Positions 56,836-64,000 of a stretch of 64,000 nucleotides of DNA are shown piece by piece; positions within the stretch are counted from its first letter, which is position 1; each line of letters begins with the position of its first letter. A model generated the notes under the pieces. It saw nothing but the letters and a program-made list of their open reading frames with translations. It was not told the DNA's origin and ran no database searches. The DNA is from Amycolatopsis decaplanina DSM 44594. GTDB lineage: Bacteria; Actinomycetota; Actinomycetes; Mycobacteriales; Pseudonocardiaceae. Location of the stretch: NCBI RefSeq assembly GCF_000342005.1, contig NZ_AOHO01000032.1, positions 78,672 through 142,671 of the forward strand, in the 5' to 3' direction. The translations under genes and the position numbers were made by a program.

Positions 56836-57259
56836 CGATGCAGCCTAAGACGTGTATCCCGAACTACGGCCGGCTGGGCGATCCCTGTGCCGAGACAAAC
56901 GTGGCGTGTCCTGGTGGCGAGCCTCGTGAGTGGTGAGGGCGGTTAGAACGGACCGGTATTTACCTGCCTGCGCCTGACCACCTCAGGGGCGGCGGTTCGG
57001 GCGCCGTTGATGAAGGAATGGGGACGTTGAGCGTCCCGATTCCTTCATCAACGCACGACGATCCACTCTCGAACTTGATCAAGACCACCCCACCGGCCAA
57101 GCGGGGAAGAATCCGGACGTTCAACGTCCGGAATCCTCCCCCGTCGCACACCCTTCAACCAACCCGAGGACACCCAGGTCAGCCCAAGTTCAGTGAGTAG
57201 CCAAATACCGGTCCGCCAGAACCGTCCTCACCACTCACGAGCCCCGCCGCCCGCCCGGG
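56836..57259. other. 424-bp gap between MATE and DHH genes
   Basis: Contains the MATE leaderless promoter (TAGGCT about 56842-56847 on the minus strand) and, from 56923 to 57241, composite repeat copy 2. No convincing ORF; the open frames inside come from translated repeat sequence. Confidence 0.6.
56923..57241. repeat. 319-bp composite palindromic element (copy 2)
   Basis: Same design as the element at 8496: left end CTCGTGAGTGGTGAGGGCGG, right end its near reverse complement, both followed inward by GGACCGGTATTT. Two internal hairpins: 57007-57052 (stem GTTGATGAAGGAAT) and 57103-57141 (stem GGGGAAGAAT). The interior differs from copy 1 apart from the ATGAAGGAAT hairpin. It ends 18 bp from the DHH gene stop. 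No coding capacity. Confidence 0.8.
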
Positions 57260-58273
57260 TCACAGCAGGGGCGCCCTCGACAGTGCTTCCCTCAGCTTGC
57301 CGAGCACCTCGTCCGCTGTGCCTTCCGCGGTGCACCCGGCCGCCTGGCGATGCCCGCCGCCGCCCAATTCCCCCGCCGCGGCCGAGACGTCGACGCCGCG
57401 CGCCGAGCGGAGCGAGACCGTCCACCGCTGCCGCGGCCCGGTCGGTTCGGCTTCCTTGAGCACCACGGCGACCCCGGCCTCGCGAGTGGACCGGACGACG
57501 TCGATGACCGCTTCGACCTCCTCGGCACGCACGGATCGCGCGGCGTCGAGTGTCACGACCGCGTGCGCGAGGCCGAAGCCGCGCGCCTCGTCCGGTTCGA
57601 GCCGGGCTCCCGCGAGGACGTCCGAAAGCATCGGCAACCACGCGAACGGGTGATCGTCGACGATCTCGCGGACCACCTTGTCCGGGTCGACGCCGGCTTC
57701 GAGCAGCTTCGCGGCCATGAGATGGGTGGACGGCCGGGCCCGGCGGAACCCGCTCGTGTCGGTGACGAGGCCCGCGTACAGGCAGCGCGCGATCGGCTCG
57801 TCGATCTCGGTGCCGAGCTCGGCCAGCAACGCGAAAACGAGGACGGCGGTGGCTTCGGCGGTGTCGTCGACGACGTGGTGTGTGCCGTAGAAGACGTTGG
57901 ACGCGTGGTGGTCGATCACCAGGACATCGCCTCCCGCCGCGCGGACGGCGTCCACCCGCGGCGCGAGTTTCCCGAGCCTGCCCGGAGTGGGCGTGTCGAG
58001 CGCGACCAGTAGCTGTTCACTCTCCGGCAGCTCGCTCGCCGGGACGTAGAGCCCGCCGACGTCCAGGCTCCGCAGGGTTTCGGGCATCTCCTCGGGCTCG
58101 CCGACCGAGACGCGGACCTTGACCCCGCCGCGCAGCTGGAGGGCCCGGCCCAGCGCCAGCGCGCTGCCGAGCGCGTCGGCGTCCGGGCGGACGTGGCCGA
58201 GCAGGGTCACGTCGTTCGCGCGCGCCAGCAGGGCGGCGGCTTCCTTCAGGTTCGGCACTGGAGTCGCTGTCAC
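57260..58273 (-). CDS. DHH/DHHA1 phosphoesterase (NrnA/CnpB-like)
   Basis: 337 residues from GTG at 58273. DHH metal motifs: HVRPDADALGSALAL (~residues 27-41), LVALDTPTPG, VIDHHASN (DHH proper, ~residues 119-126) and VTDTSGFR. DHHA1 substrate motif GGGGHRQAAG near the C-terminus. Homologue of Rv2837c, which degrades nano-RNA, pAp and cyclic dinucleotides. Divergent from the methyltransferase-like gene with shared -10 sequence 9-14 bp upstream. Co-located with rbfA as in mycobacteria, though an esterase gene intervenes. Confidence 0.93.
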   Translation of the reverse strand: MTATPVPNLKEAAALLARANDVTLLGHVRPDADALGSALALGRALQLRGGVKVRVSVGEPEEMPETLRSLDVGGLYVPASELPESEQLLVALDTPTPGRLGKLAPRVDAVRAAGGDVLVIDHHASNVFYGTHHVVDDTAEATAVLVFALLAELGTEIDEPIARCLYAGLVTDTSGFRRARPSTHLMAAKLLEAGVDPDKVVREIVDDHPFAWLPMLSDVLAGARLEPDEARGFGLAHAVVTLDAARSVRAEEVEAVIDVVRSTREAGVAVVLKEAEPTGPRQRWTVSLRSARGVDVSAAAGELGGGGHRQAAGCTAEGTADEVLGKLREALSRAPLL

Positions 58274-58281
58274 AAGCAGTC

Positions 58282-58291
58282 AAGCTACGCT
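58282..58291. promoter_or_regulatory. overlapping divergent -10 elements
   Basis: AAGCTACGCT carries TACGCT on the plus strand (58286-58291, seven bases before the ATG at 58299) and TAGCTT on the minus strand (58287-58282, eight bases before the GTG at 58273). Both genes would give leaderless mRNAs from one shared 10-bp core. Confidence 0.5.
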
Positions 58292-58298
58292 CTACCGG

Positions 58299-59342
58299 AT
58301 GTCCGAGTACGCGATCCTGGTCTACCCGTCCGCCAACCGGGTCTACACCGACTCCACCCCGGCCCTGCTGCGCGCGGAGCTGGCGGTGTTCGGTCTGTCC
58401 GCATTGGAGACCGAGGTCTCCGAGATCGGCGAGACGGAACTCGGCGGCGTCGGCTACCTCACCTTCACCACGCCCGCCCCGCTGAGCGAACGCGACCTCG
58501 CGCTCCTTTCGAACCTTTCCGCGCTGTACGCGCTGTTCGAGCTCGGCGACGGCGTCCTGAAGCCGGTGACGATCAGCCCGCTCGCGAACTTCGACTCGGA
58601 TCTGCTGACCATCCAGAAGTACCCGGGCAAGACGAACGAGCTGTTCACCAAACTGCTCGTCAACGTCACCCTGCTGGCGACGGCGAACCCGGCCGCGATG
58701 CTGGACAAGCCGCTGCACCTGCTGGATCCGCTCTGCGGCCGCGGCACCACGCTGAACCAGGCGATGATGTACGGCTTCGACGCGACGGGGCTCGACGTCG
58801 ACGGCAAGGATTTCGACTCCTACGAACTGTTCATCAAGACCTGGCTGAAGCAGAAGCGGATCAAGCACAGCGCCGAGTCCGGTCAGGTGCGCCGCAACAA
58901 GGTCCGGCTCGGCAGGCGGCTCGACATCGGTTTCGGGATCACCAAGGAGCAGTACAAGGCGGGCGAGGTCCGCAAGCTGAGCTATCTCAACTGCGACACG
59001 CTCACCACCGACGAACTGCTGCGGCCGAACTCGGTGGACCTCGTCGTGACCGACGCCCCGTACGGCGTGCAGCACGGCAGCCACCGCACCCAGGACGCGT
59101 CGCTCGCGCGCAGCCCGCGAGACCTGCTCGCGGCCGCGGTCCCGGTGTGGACGCGGGTGCTGCGGCCCGGCGGCGCGCTCGGCATCTCCTGGAACACCAA
59201 CGTCGCGCCGCGCGAGGAACTCGCCGCGATCCTGGACAAGGCAGGCCTGGAAGTCCGTGAGGACGGCCCGTACGCCGGGTTCGCCCACCGGGTGGACCAG
59301 GCGATCGTGCGGGACCTGATCGTCGCGGCCAAACCGGTCTGA
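58299..59342 (+). CDS. TRM11-like SAM-dependent RNA/DNA methyltransferase
   Basis: 347 residues from ATG at 58299. N-terminal ~130 residues have a THUMP-like or helper domain; the methyltransferase part has LLDPLCGRGTTLNQAMMYG (motif I, ~residues 145-163) and the N-methylation motif VVTDAPYGVQ (D-A-P-Y in place of D-P-P-Y, ~residues 248-257). TRM11-type enzymes methylate guanine-10 in tRNA; actinobacterial members of this group are uncharacterised. The DAPY variant occurs in related proteins. Divergent from the DHH gene. Confidence 0.85.
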   Translation: MSEYAILVYPSANRVYTDSTPALLRAELAVFGLSALETEVSEIGETELGGVGYLTFTTPAPLSERDLALLSNLSALYALFELGDGVLKPVTISPLANFDSDLLTIQKYPGKTNELFTKLLVNVTLLATANPAAMLDKPLHLLDPLCGRGTTLNQAMMYGFDATGLDVDGKDFDSYELFIKTWLKQKRIKHSAESGQVRRNKVRLGRRLDIGFGITKEQYKAGEVRKLSYLNCDTLTTDELLRPNSVDLVVTDAPYGVQHGSHRTQDASLARSPRDLLAAAVPVWTRVLRPGGALGISWNTNVAPREELAAILDKAGLEVREDGPYAGFAHRVDQAIVRDLIVAAKPV

Positions 59343-59355
59343 CCCGCTCTTCCGG

Positions 59356-59401
59356 CTCGTGAGTGGTAAGGACGGTTAGAACCGTCATTGCCACTCACGA
59401 G
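59356..59401. repeat. 46-bp palindrome (solo copy D)
   Basis: Arms begin CTCGTGAGTGGTAAGGACGG; the right arm has drifted (CGTCATTGCCACTC), giving one wobble and one mismatch. Lies between the stops of convergent genes, 13 and 19 bp from them. Confidence 0.82.
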
Positions 59402-59420
59402 ACCCGAGCGGAGTCGCGGG

Positions 59421-60251
59421 TCAGGCGATGCGTTCCCCGACGAACTTCAGCACGTCGGGCAGGATCTCGCGCCAGTAGTCGTCGTTGTGCGCACCAGGCG
59501 ACATCTTCGCGACGGCGGGGTCCAGGGCCTTGATGAGTTTGCGGTCGGCGCGGGCGAAGGGATCCGAATTCCCGCACCACACGCCGGTCGATTCGGCGGA
59601 AAGATCGCCGGTGTGCAGCAGAGGCTCGTGCGACTCCCATTGCTCGCGATCCACGAAGACCTTGCGGGACTTGGCATCGGGCCAGCTCACGAACAGCGCG
59701 GCGCTCGCCACGGCGACGGCCTTGAGGTTCTTGTGGTCGCGGGCGTAGCGCAGTGCGCCGAATCCGCCCATCGAGATCCCGAACATCGCCGACGGCGGCC
59801 GCAGCTGGCGCTGGGCGAGCCAGCCGGGCAGTTCGTCGGACAGCATCCGCTGCGGATCGTCGGCCTTGCCGACGTCCACCCAGTAGTTGTCCCCGTCGAC
59901 GGCGGCCACCACGAAGCCGGGCAGTCCGGCCGCGACGACCTGGTTCAGCGCGTTCTGCACGCCGAGGTTCAGGAACGTCCGCGCGTCCGCGCCTCGCCCG
60001 TGCAAGGCGACGCAGACCGGCATCCCGACCCGTGACACGCCGTCGGGCGCGATGATGACGAGGTTGACGTCGCGGTTCCGCGCCGCGGACCGCATCTTCT
60101 GCACCGTGACCGCTTCGGTGAGCGGGGTCGGAGTGGTCGGTGGGGCCACCGGCGGCGGCCCCACCAAAGGCGGTTTCTCGGCGCCACAAGCGGAAATCAG
60201 CGCCGAGCCACCGAGAGCCGCGGCTCCCAGCAGCAAACCACGCCGGCTCAC
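59421..60251 (-). CDS. secreted/lipoprotein alpha/beta hydrolase (esterase family)
   Basis: 276 residues if GTG at 60251 is used (GGGAG ten bases upstream); ATGs at 60287 and 60299 overlap rbfA. N-terminus VSRRGLLLGAAALGGSALIS with SRRG twin arginines and lipobox ISAC, so Tat export and lipidation are likely. A Pro-rich linker precedes the hydrolase: nucleophile in GISMGGFG (~residue 160), acid near NSDPF, His in GAHNDDYW. The fold recalls antigen-85/esterase D proteins. Downstream of rbfA by 16 bp. Confidence 0.85.
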   Translation of the reverse strand: MSRRGLLLGAAALGGSALISACGAEKPPLVGPPPVAPPTTPTPLTEAVTVQKMRSAARNRDVNLVIIAPDGVSRVGMPVCVALHGRGADARTFLNLGVQNALNQVVAAGLPGFVVAAVDGDNYWVDVGKADDPQRMLSDELPGWLAQRQLRPPSAMFGISMGGFGALRYARDHKNLKAVAVASAALFVSWPDAKSRKVFVDREQWESHEPLLHTGDLSAESTGVWCGNSDPFARADRKLIKALDPAVAKMSPGAHNDDYWREILPDVLKFVGERIA

Positions 60252-60267
60252 GGCGTGGCCCGCTCCC

Positions 60268-60744
60268 TCAACGACGGGTCTCCTCATCGGCGAACTCATC
60301 GTCTTCGGCCTCTTCCCGCGGCGGCTTGTACGGGTCGGCTTCACCGGCGTGCTGCGCACCGGTCGCCCGCCGGGCGACCTCCGCATCGGCTTCCCTGGCC
60401 TTCGCGAGGAGGTCTTCGATGCGCTTGGCGTCCTCAGGAATGCTGTCGGCCACGAAGGCCAGCGTCGGAGTGTAGCGGACACCCGTGCCCTGCCCGACCT
60501 TCGTGCGCAGGACACCGCGGGCGGATTCGAGCGCCGCCGCGGCACCGGCGTGATCGGGCGTGGATTCCAGGTTCTCGCCGAGCACCGTGTAGTAGACCGT
60601 GGCGTCGTGCAGATCCGCCGTGATCTTCGTATCGGTGATCGTCACGTGGTTGAGCCGCGGATCCTTGATGTCGTGCTCGATCGCGTGCGCGACGATCTGT
60701 GAGATCCGCTTGGCGAGCTTACGAGCCCGAGCGGGGTCGGCCAT
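60268..60744 (-). CDS. rbfA: 30S ribosome-binding factor A
   Basis: 158 residues, ATG behind GAGGAG. KH-type fold of Rbf[51 protein letters not shown] and [21 protein letters not shown] charged C-terminal tail of ~35 residues is extra, as in other Actinobacteria. Assists 16S rRNA 5'-end maturation and cold growth. Follows DUF503 and infB in the conserved order infB-DUF503-rbfA. Confidence 0.96.
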   Translation of the reverse strand: MADPARARKLAKRISQIVAHAIEHDIKDPRLNHVTITDTKITADLHDATVYYTVLGENLESTPDHAGAAAALESARGVLRTKVGQGTGVRYTPTLAFVADSIPEDAKRIEDLLAKAREADAEVARRATGAQHAGEADPYKPPREEAEDDEFADEETRR

Positions 60745-60897
60745 GGATTCGTCTCCTCGAAAGATCTTCCGTCAGTGTCTGTCGGTGAACCCGCGACCGC
60801 GATCGACTTCGGCAGGACGCCGCGCTGCCACCGCGATAGCGGGCCTTCGGCCACGGCGGGTTCATGCGCATGGTCGCCTTTCCGGTCACATCTCAGC

Positions 60898-61191
60898 TCA
60901 GTCATCCGGGCCGAGCAGCCGGCGGTGCGTGGAGAGCAGTTCGAACTCCGGCCTTCCGGCCACGAGGCGCTCACACGAGTCGAGCACGTCACGAACGTGC
61001 TCGCCACTCGCCGCGACCACGGCCACACCGATCAGCGTGCGCCGGTGCAGGTCTTGATGGCCCGCTTCGGCGACGGAGACGTCGAAACGCCTGCGCACCT
61101 CGGCCAGCACCGGCTTGATCACGGATCGCTTCTGCTTGAGCGAATGGACGTCGCCCAGCAGGATGTCGAGCTCAAGAGCTCCTACGAACAT
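60898..61191 (-). CDS. DUF503 protein
   Basis: 97 residues. MFVGALELDILLGDVHSLKQ and KRSVIKPVLAEVRRRFDVSV are the DUF503 core; the tail is EFELLSTHRRLLGPDD. Encoded between infB and rbfA in most Actinobacteria and Firmicutes, suggesting a ribosome-linked but unknown role. No typical ribosome binding site is seen upstream; infB ends 73 bp earlier with a hairpin in between. Confidence 0.93.
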   Translation of the reverse strand: MFVGALELDILLGDVHSLKQKRSVIKPVLAEVRRRFDVSVAEAGHQDLHRRTLIGVAVVAASGEHVRDVLDSCERLVAGRPEFELLSTHRRLLGPDD

Positions 61192-61220
61192 GTGGGGTTC
61201 TGGGTTGTTTCGAAGGTGAA

Positions 61221-61256
61221 GCGGCGCTCCCCCGCCCAGATGCGGAGGAGCGCCGC
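61221..61256 (-). terminator. hairpin after infB
   Basis: GCGGCGCTCC (61221-61230) and GGAGCGCCGC (61247-61256) form a 10-bp stem with a 16-nt loop, 9 bp past the infB stop and 30 bp before the DUF503 start. Confidence 0.6.
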
Positions 61257-61264
61257 CGTGTCAC

Positions 61265-64000
61265 TTACGCACGCGGCTTTTCGCGCTGCTCGTAGGTCTC
61301 GATGATGTCGCCGACCTTGAGGTCGCTGTACGACCCCAGAGTCAGACCACACTCGTACCCGTCGCGGACCTCGACCACGTCGTCCTTGAACCGCCGCAGC
61401 GAGCTGATCGGCAGGTTCTCGGCGATGACGGTCGCGTCGCGGAGCAGGCGGGCCCGCGCGTTGCGGCGGATCTCGCCCGAGACGACGAGACAACCGGCGA
61501 TGGTGCCGATCTTCGACGACTTGAAGACGTCGCGGATCTCCGCCTTGCCGAGCTCCACCTCTTCGTACTCCGGCTTGAGCATGCCCTTCAGAGCCTGCTC
61601 GATCTCCTCGATCGCCTGGTAGATGACCGTGTAGTACCGGACGTCGACGCCTTCGCGGGTGGCCCGCTCGGTCGCCTTGCCCTGCGCACGGACGTTGAAG
61701 CCCAGGACGATCGCGTCGGACGCGGTCGCCAGGTCGATGTCGGACTCGGTGACGCCACCGACACCGCGGTGCACGACGTTGAGTTCGACGTCGTCGCCGA
61801 CCTCGAGCTGCACCAGCGAGGCTTCGAGCGCCTCGACGGTACCGGAGTTGTCACCCTTGATGATCAGGTTGAGGCTGTTCGTCTCCTTCAAGGCGGAGTC
61901 GAGGTCCTCGAGGCTGACCCGCTTGCGGCGCGACGCGTTGAGGGCGTTGCGCGTCCGGGCGGAGCGGCGCTCGGCGATCTGCCGGGCGACGCGGTCCTCG
62001 TCGACCACCAGGAAGGTGTCACCCGCACCCGGCACCGAGGTGAACCCGATGACCTGGACGGGACGCGACGGGTACGCCTCGGTGACGTCGACGTTGTGCT
62101 CGTCGACCATCCGGCGGACGCGGCCGTAGGCGTCACCCGCCACGACCGAGTCACCGACGCGCAGCGTGCCTCGCTGGACCAGCACCGTGGCCACCGGACC
62201 GCGGCCGCGGTCGAGGTGGGCCTCGATCGCGACACCCTGGGCCTCCATGTCCGGGTTGGCCCGGAGGTCCAGCGCGGCGTCGGCGGTCAGCAGGATCGCC
62301 TCGAGCAGGCCGTCGATGTTGATGTTCTGCCGCGCGGAGATCTCGACGAACATCGTGTCGCCGCCGTACTCCTCGGCGACCAGGCCGTACTCGGTCAGCT
62401 GCTGCCGGATCTTGTCCGGGTTCGCGCCTTCCTTGTCGATCTTGTTGATCGCGACCACGATCGGCGCCTTGGCGGCCTGCGCGTGGTTGATCGCCTCGAC
62501 CGTCTGCGGCATCACACCGTCGTCGGCCGCCACCACGATCACCGCGATGTCGGTCGAGTTCGCACCACGGGCACGCATGGCGGTGAACGCCTCGTGACCC
62601 GGGGTGTCGATGAAGGTGATCAGGCGCGGGGTGCCCTCGAGCTCGGTCTCGATCTGGTAGGCGCCGATGTGCTGGGTGATGCCACCGGCTTCACCTTCGC
62701 GCACCTTCGTCTTGCGGATCGTGTCGAGCAGGCGGGTCTTACCGTGGTCGACGTGACCCATGATGGTCACGACCGGCGGGCGGACCTGCAGATCCTCTTC
62801 CTCACCCGCGTCTTCGCCGTAGGTGATGTCGAAGGTCTCGAGCAGCTCCCGGTCCTCTTCCTCGGGACTGACGACCTGAACGTTGTAGTTCATTTCGCCG
62901 CCGAGCAGTTCCAGGATGTCGTCGGACACCGACTGCGTCGCCGTGACCATCTCACCGAGGTGGAAGAGCACCTGCACCAGCGAAGCCGGGTTGGCGTCGA
63001 TCTTCTCGGCGAAGTCGGTCAGCGAGGCACCGCGCGGCAGCCGGATCGTCTCGCCCTGGCCCTTGGGCAGGCGGACGCCGCCGACGCTGGGCGCCTGCAT
63101 GTTGTCCATGTACTCCTGGCGCTTCTGCCGCTTCGACTTGCGGCCCTTGCGCGAGGGACCACCGGGACGCCCGAAGGCACCCGCGGTTCCGCCACGGCCA
63201 CCGGGGCCGCCACGACCGCCGCCGCCACCGCGGAAGCCGCCGCCACCGGCCGGGGCGCCGCCCCCACCGGGACCGCCGCCACCGGGACGGAAACCGCCGC
63301 CACCGCCACCGGGACGGAAGCCGCCACCGCCGCCACCGGGACCGCCGCGGAAACCTCCTCCGCCGCCGCCACCGGGACCGCCACGAGCGCCGCCACCGGG
63401 GCCGCCACGGGCGCCGCCACCGGGTCCACCACGGCCGCCACCGGGACCACCGGCCGGACGGGCCGGGCGGCCCGGCATCATGCCGGGGTTCGGGCGCGGG
63501 GGCATGTTGCCCGGGTTCGGCCGGTTACCACCGGGAGCGCCGCCACCGGGACGCGGGGCCGGACGGTCGCCGCCCTGCCCGCCACCGGGACGCGGCGGAC
63601 GGTTGTCGCCGCCCTGCTGGTTGCCGCCACCGGGACGCGGGGCGGACGGGCGCGGGGCCGGGGCACCGGAACCCACGCCGAACGGGTTGTTGCCGACGCG
63701 CGGGGTGCGCGGGCCGGGCTTCGGGCCGCCGGGCTTGGGGCCCTGCGGCTTCGGCGGCACCACCGAACCCTGCGACGGCGTCTGGGACGCCGGCGGGGTG
63801 GACGGCGCTGCCGGGGTCTCCTGCTTGGGCTCGGCCGGAGCGGCCTTCGCCGCCGGGGCGACCTCTTCCTTGGGCGCCGGCGGCCGGGGGCCGGGGCGCG
63901 GGCCCGGGCGGGCACCCGGGGCGGGCCGGGACGGCTGCTGGGCCGGGGCCGACGGGGCCGGAGCGGACGCCGCGGGGGCGGCCGGGGCCTCGGTCTTCGC
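61265..64000 (-). CDS. infB: translation initiation factor IF-2 (partial, N-terminus off the window)
   Basis: 912 residues visible; the frame continues beyond 64000, so the start is missing. The N-terminal ~350 residues are Pro/Ala- then Gly-rich, with many GG(G)F/RPGG(G)-type repeats at roughly 63170-63640. The G domain has [16 protein letters not shown] and NKIDK; domains II, III and IV follow to the end at 61265. IF-2 brings initiator tRNA to the 30S subunit and drives subunit joining. Start of the infB-DUF503-rbfA run. Confidence 0.97.
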   Translation of the reverse strand, partial: AKTEAPAAPAASAPAPSAPAQQPSRPAPGARPGPRPGPRPPAPKEEVAPAAKAAPAEPKQETPAAPSTPPASQTPSQGSVVPPKPQGPKPGGPKPGPRTPRVGNNPFGVGSGAPAPRPSAPRPGGGNQQGGDNRPPRPGGGQGGDRPAPRPGGGAPGGNRPNPGNMPPRPNPGMMPGRPARPAGGPGGGRGGPGGGARGGPGGGARGGPGGGGGGGFRGGPGGGGGGFRPGGGGGGFRPGGGGPGGGGAPAGGGGFRGGGGGRGGPGGRGGTAGAFGRPGGPSRKGRKSKRQKRQEYMDNMQAPSVGGVRLPKGQGETIRLPRGASLTDFAEKIDANPASLVQVLFHLGEMVTATQSVSDDILELLGGEMNYNVQVVSPEEEDRELLETFDITYGEDAGEEEDLQVRPPVVTIMGHVDHGKTRLLDTIRKTKVREGEAGGITQHIGAYQIETELEGTPRLITFIDTPGHEAFTAMRARGANSTDIAVIVVAADDGVMPQTVEAINHAQAAKAPIVVAINKIDKEGANPDKIRQQLTEYGLVAEEYGGDTMFVEISARQNINIDGLLEAILLTADAALDLRANPDMEAQGVAIEAHLDRGRGPVATVLVQRGTLRVGDSVVAGDAYGRVRRMVDEHNVDVTEAYPSRPVQVIGFTSVPGAGDTFLVVDEDRVARQIAERRSARTRNALNASRRKRVSLEDLDSALKETNSLNLIIKGDNSGTVEALEASLVQLEVGDDVELNVVHRGVGGVTESDIDLATASDAIVLGFNVRAQGKATERATREGVDVRYYTVIYQAIEEIEQALKGMLKPEYEEVELGKAEIRDVFKSSKIGTIAGCLVVSGEIRRNARARLLRDATVIAENLPISSLRRFKDDVVEVRDGYECGLTLGSYSDLKVGDIIETYEQREKPRA

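Overview
The window is a high-GC, gene-dense stretch of an actinobacterial chromosome, most likely Amycolatopsis or a close Pseudonocardiaceae relative. Support comes from strong G/C third-position bias, frequent GTG starts, many apparently leaderless genes, and gene order shared with mycobacteria: infB-DUF503-rbfA-DHH phosphoesterase-MATE, ribF/truB, rpsO-pnp-M16 peptidase-dapB, thyX-dapA-rnj, and ftsK-argA-pgsA-clgR-pspA-pspM. The genus is inferred from general familiarity, not from a search. I found no rRNA, tRNA, CRISPR array, prophage, transposase or secondary-metabolite cluster.

Layout: 1-1312 is the start of a type VII (ESX) accessory cluster (PPE/WXG-like protein, DUF3558 lipoprotein, small helical protein). 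1597-6472 is a MoxR / DUF58 / transglutaminase operon. 6607-13434 holds DUF3040, DinB polymerase, a methyltransferase, a ParA-like ATPase, Nei2 glycosylase, a 540-bp intergenic region with a promoter and a predicted three-way-junction RNA, an acetyltransferase and pyrD. 13394-15028 is an allophanate-hydrolase homologue in which all three catalytic residues are alanine. 15298-18114 is the Psp envelope-stress locus with a ClgR box and an ECF-type promoter. 18216-26778 is cinA-pgsA-rimO, argA, a CGNR regulator with divergent hydrolase and nitroreductase, a lipoprotein and ftsK. 26907-35000 is accessory: an acyltransferase, a second ESX-like module, transporters and a VWA protein. 35134-40679 is rnj-dapA-kinase-ACT-thyX. 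40813-45866 is mixed. 45863-50844 is dapB-M16-pnp-rpsO. 50974-64000 is ribF-truB-MFS-MATE-DHH-rbfA-DUF503-infB.

How the genes work together: the core is housekeeping, covering RNA turnover (pnp, rnj, nanoRNase-like DHH protein), translation (rpsO, infB, rbfA, truB, rimO), lysine/peptidoglycan precursor supply (dapA, dapB), thymidylate and pyrimidine synthesis (thyX, pyrD), phospholipid synthesis (pgsA, PlsC-like), chromosome segregation (ftsK) and envelope stress (clgR-pspA-pspM).

The unusual content lies mostly outside proteins. A 46-bp palindrome sits next to stop codons at four sites, and two 243- and 319-bp composite elements carry its halves as inverted ends. Another group of hairpins has unrelated lower stems but nearly the same apex (GGGAC-GTTGAGT-GTCCC), and two further hairpins share a loop. 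These look like dispersed, possibly mobile, 3'-end hairpin units. Together with the alanine-triad pseudo-amidase and the candidate RNA at 11395-11690 they are the best leads here.
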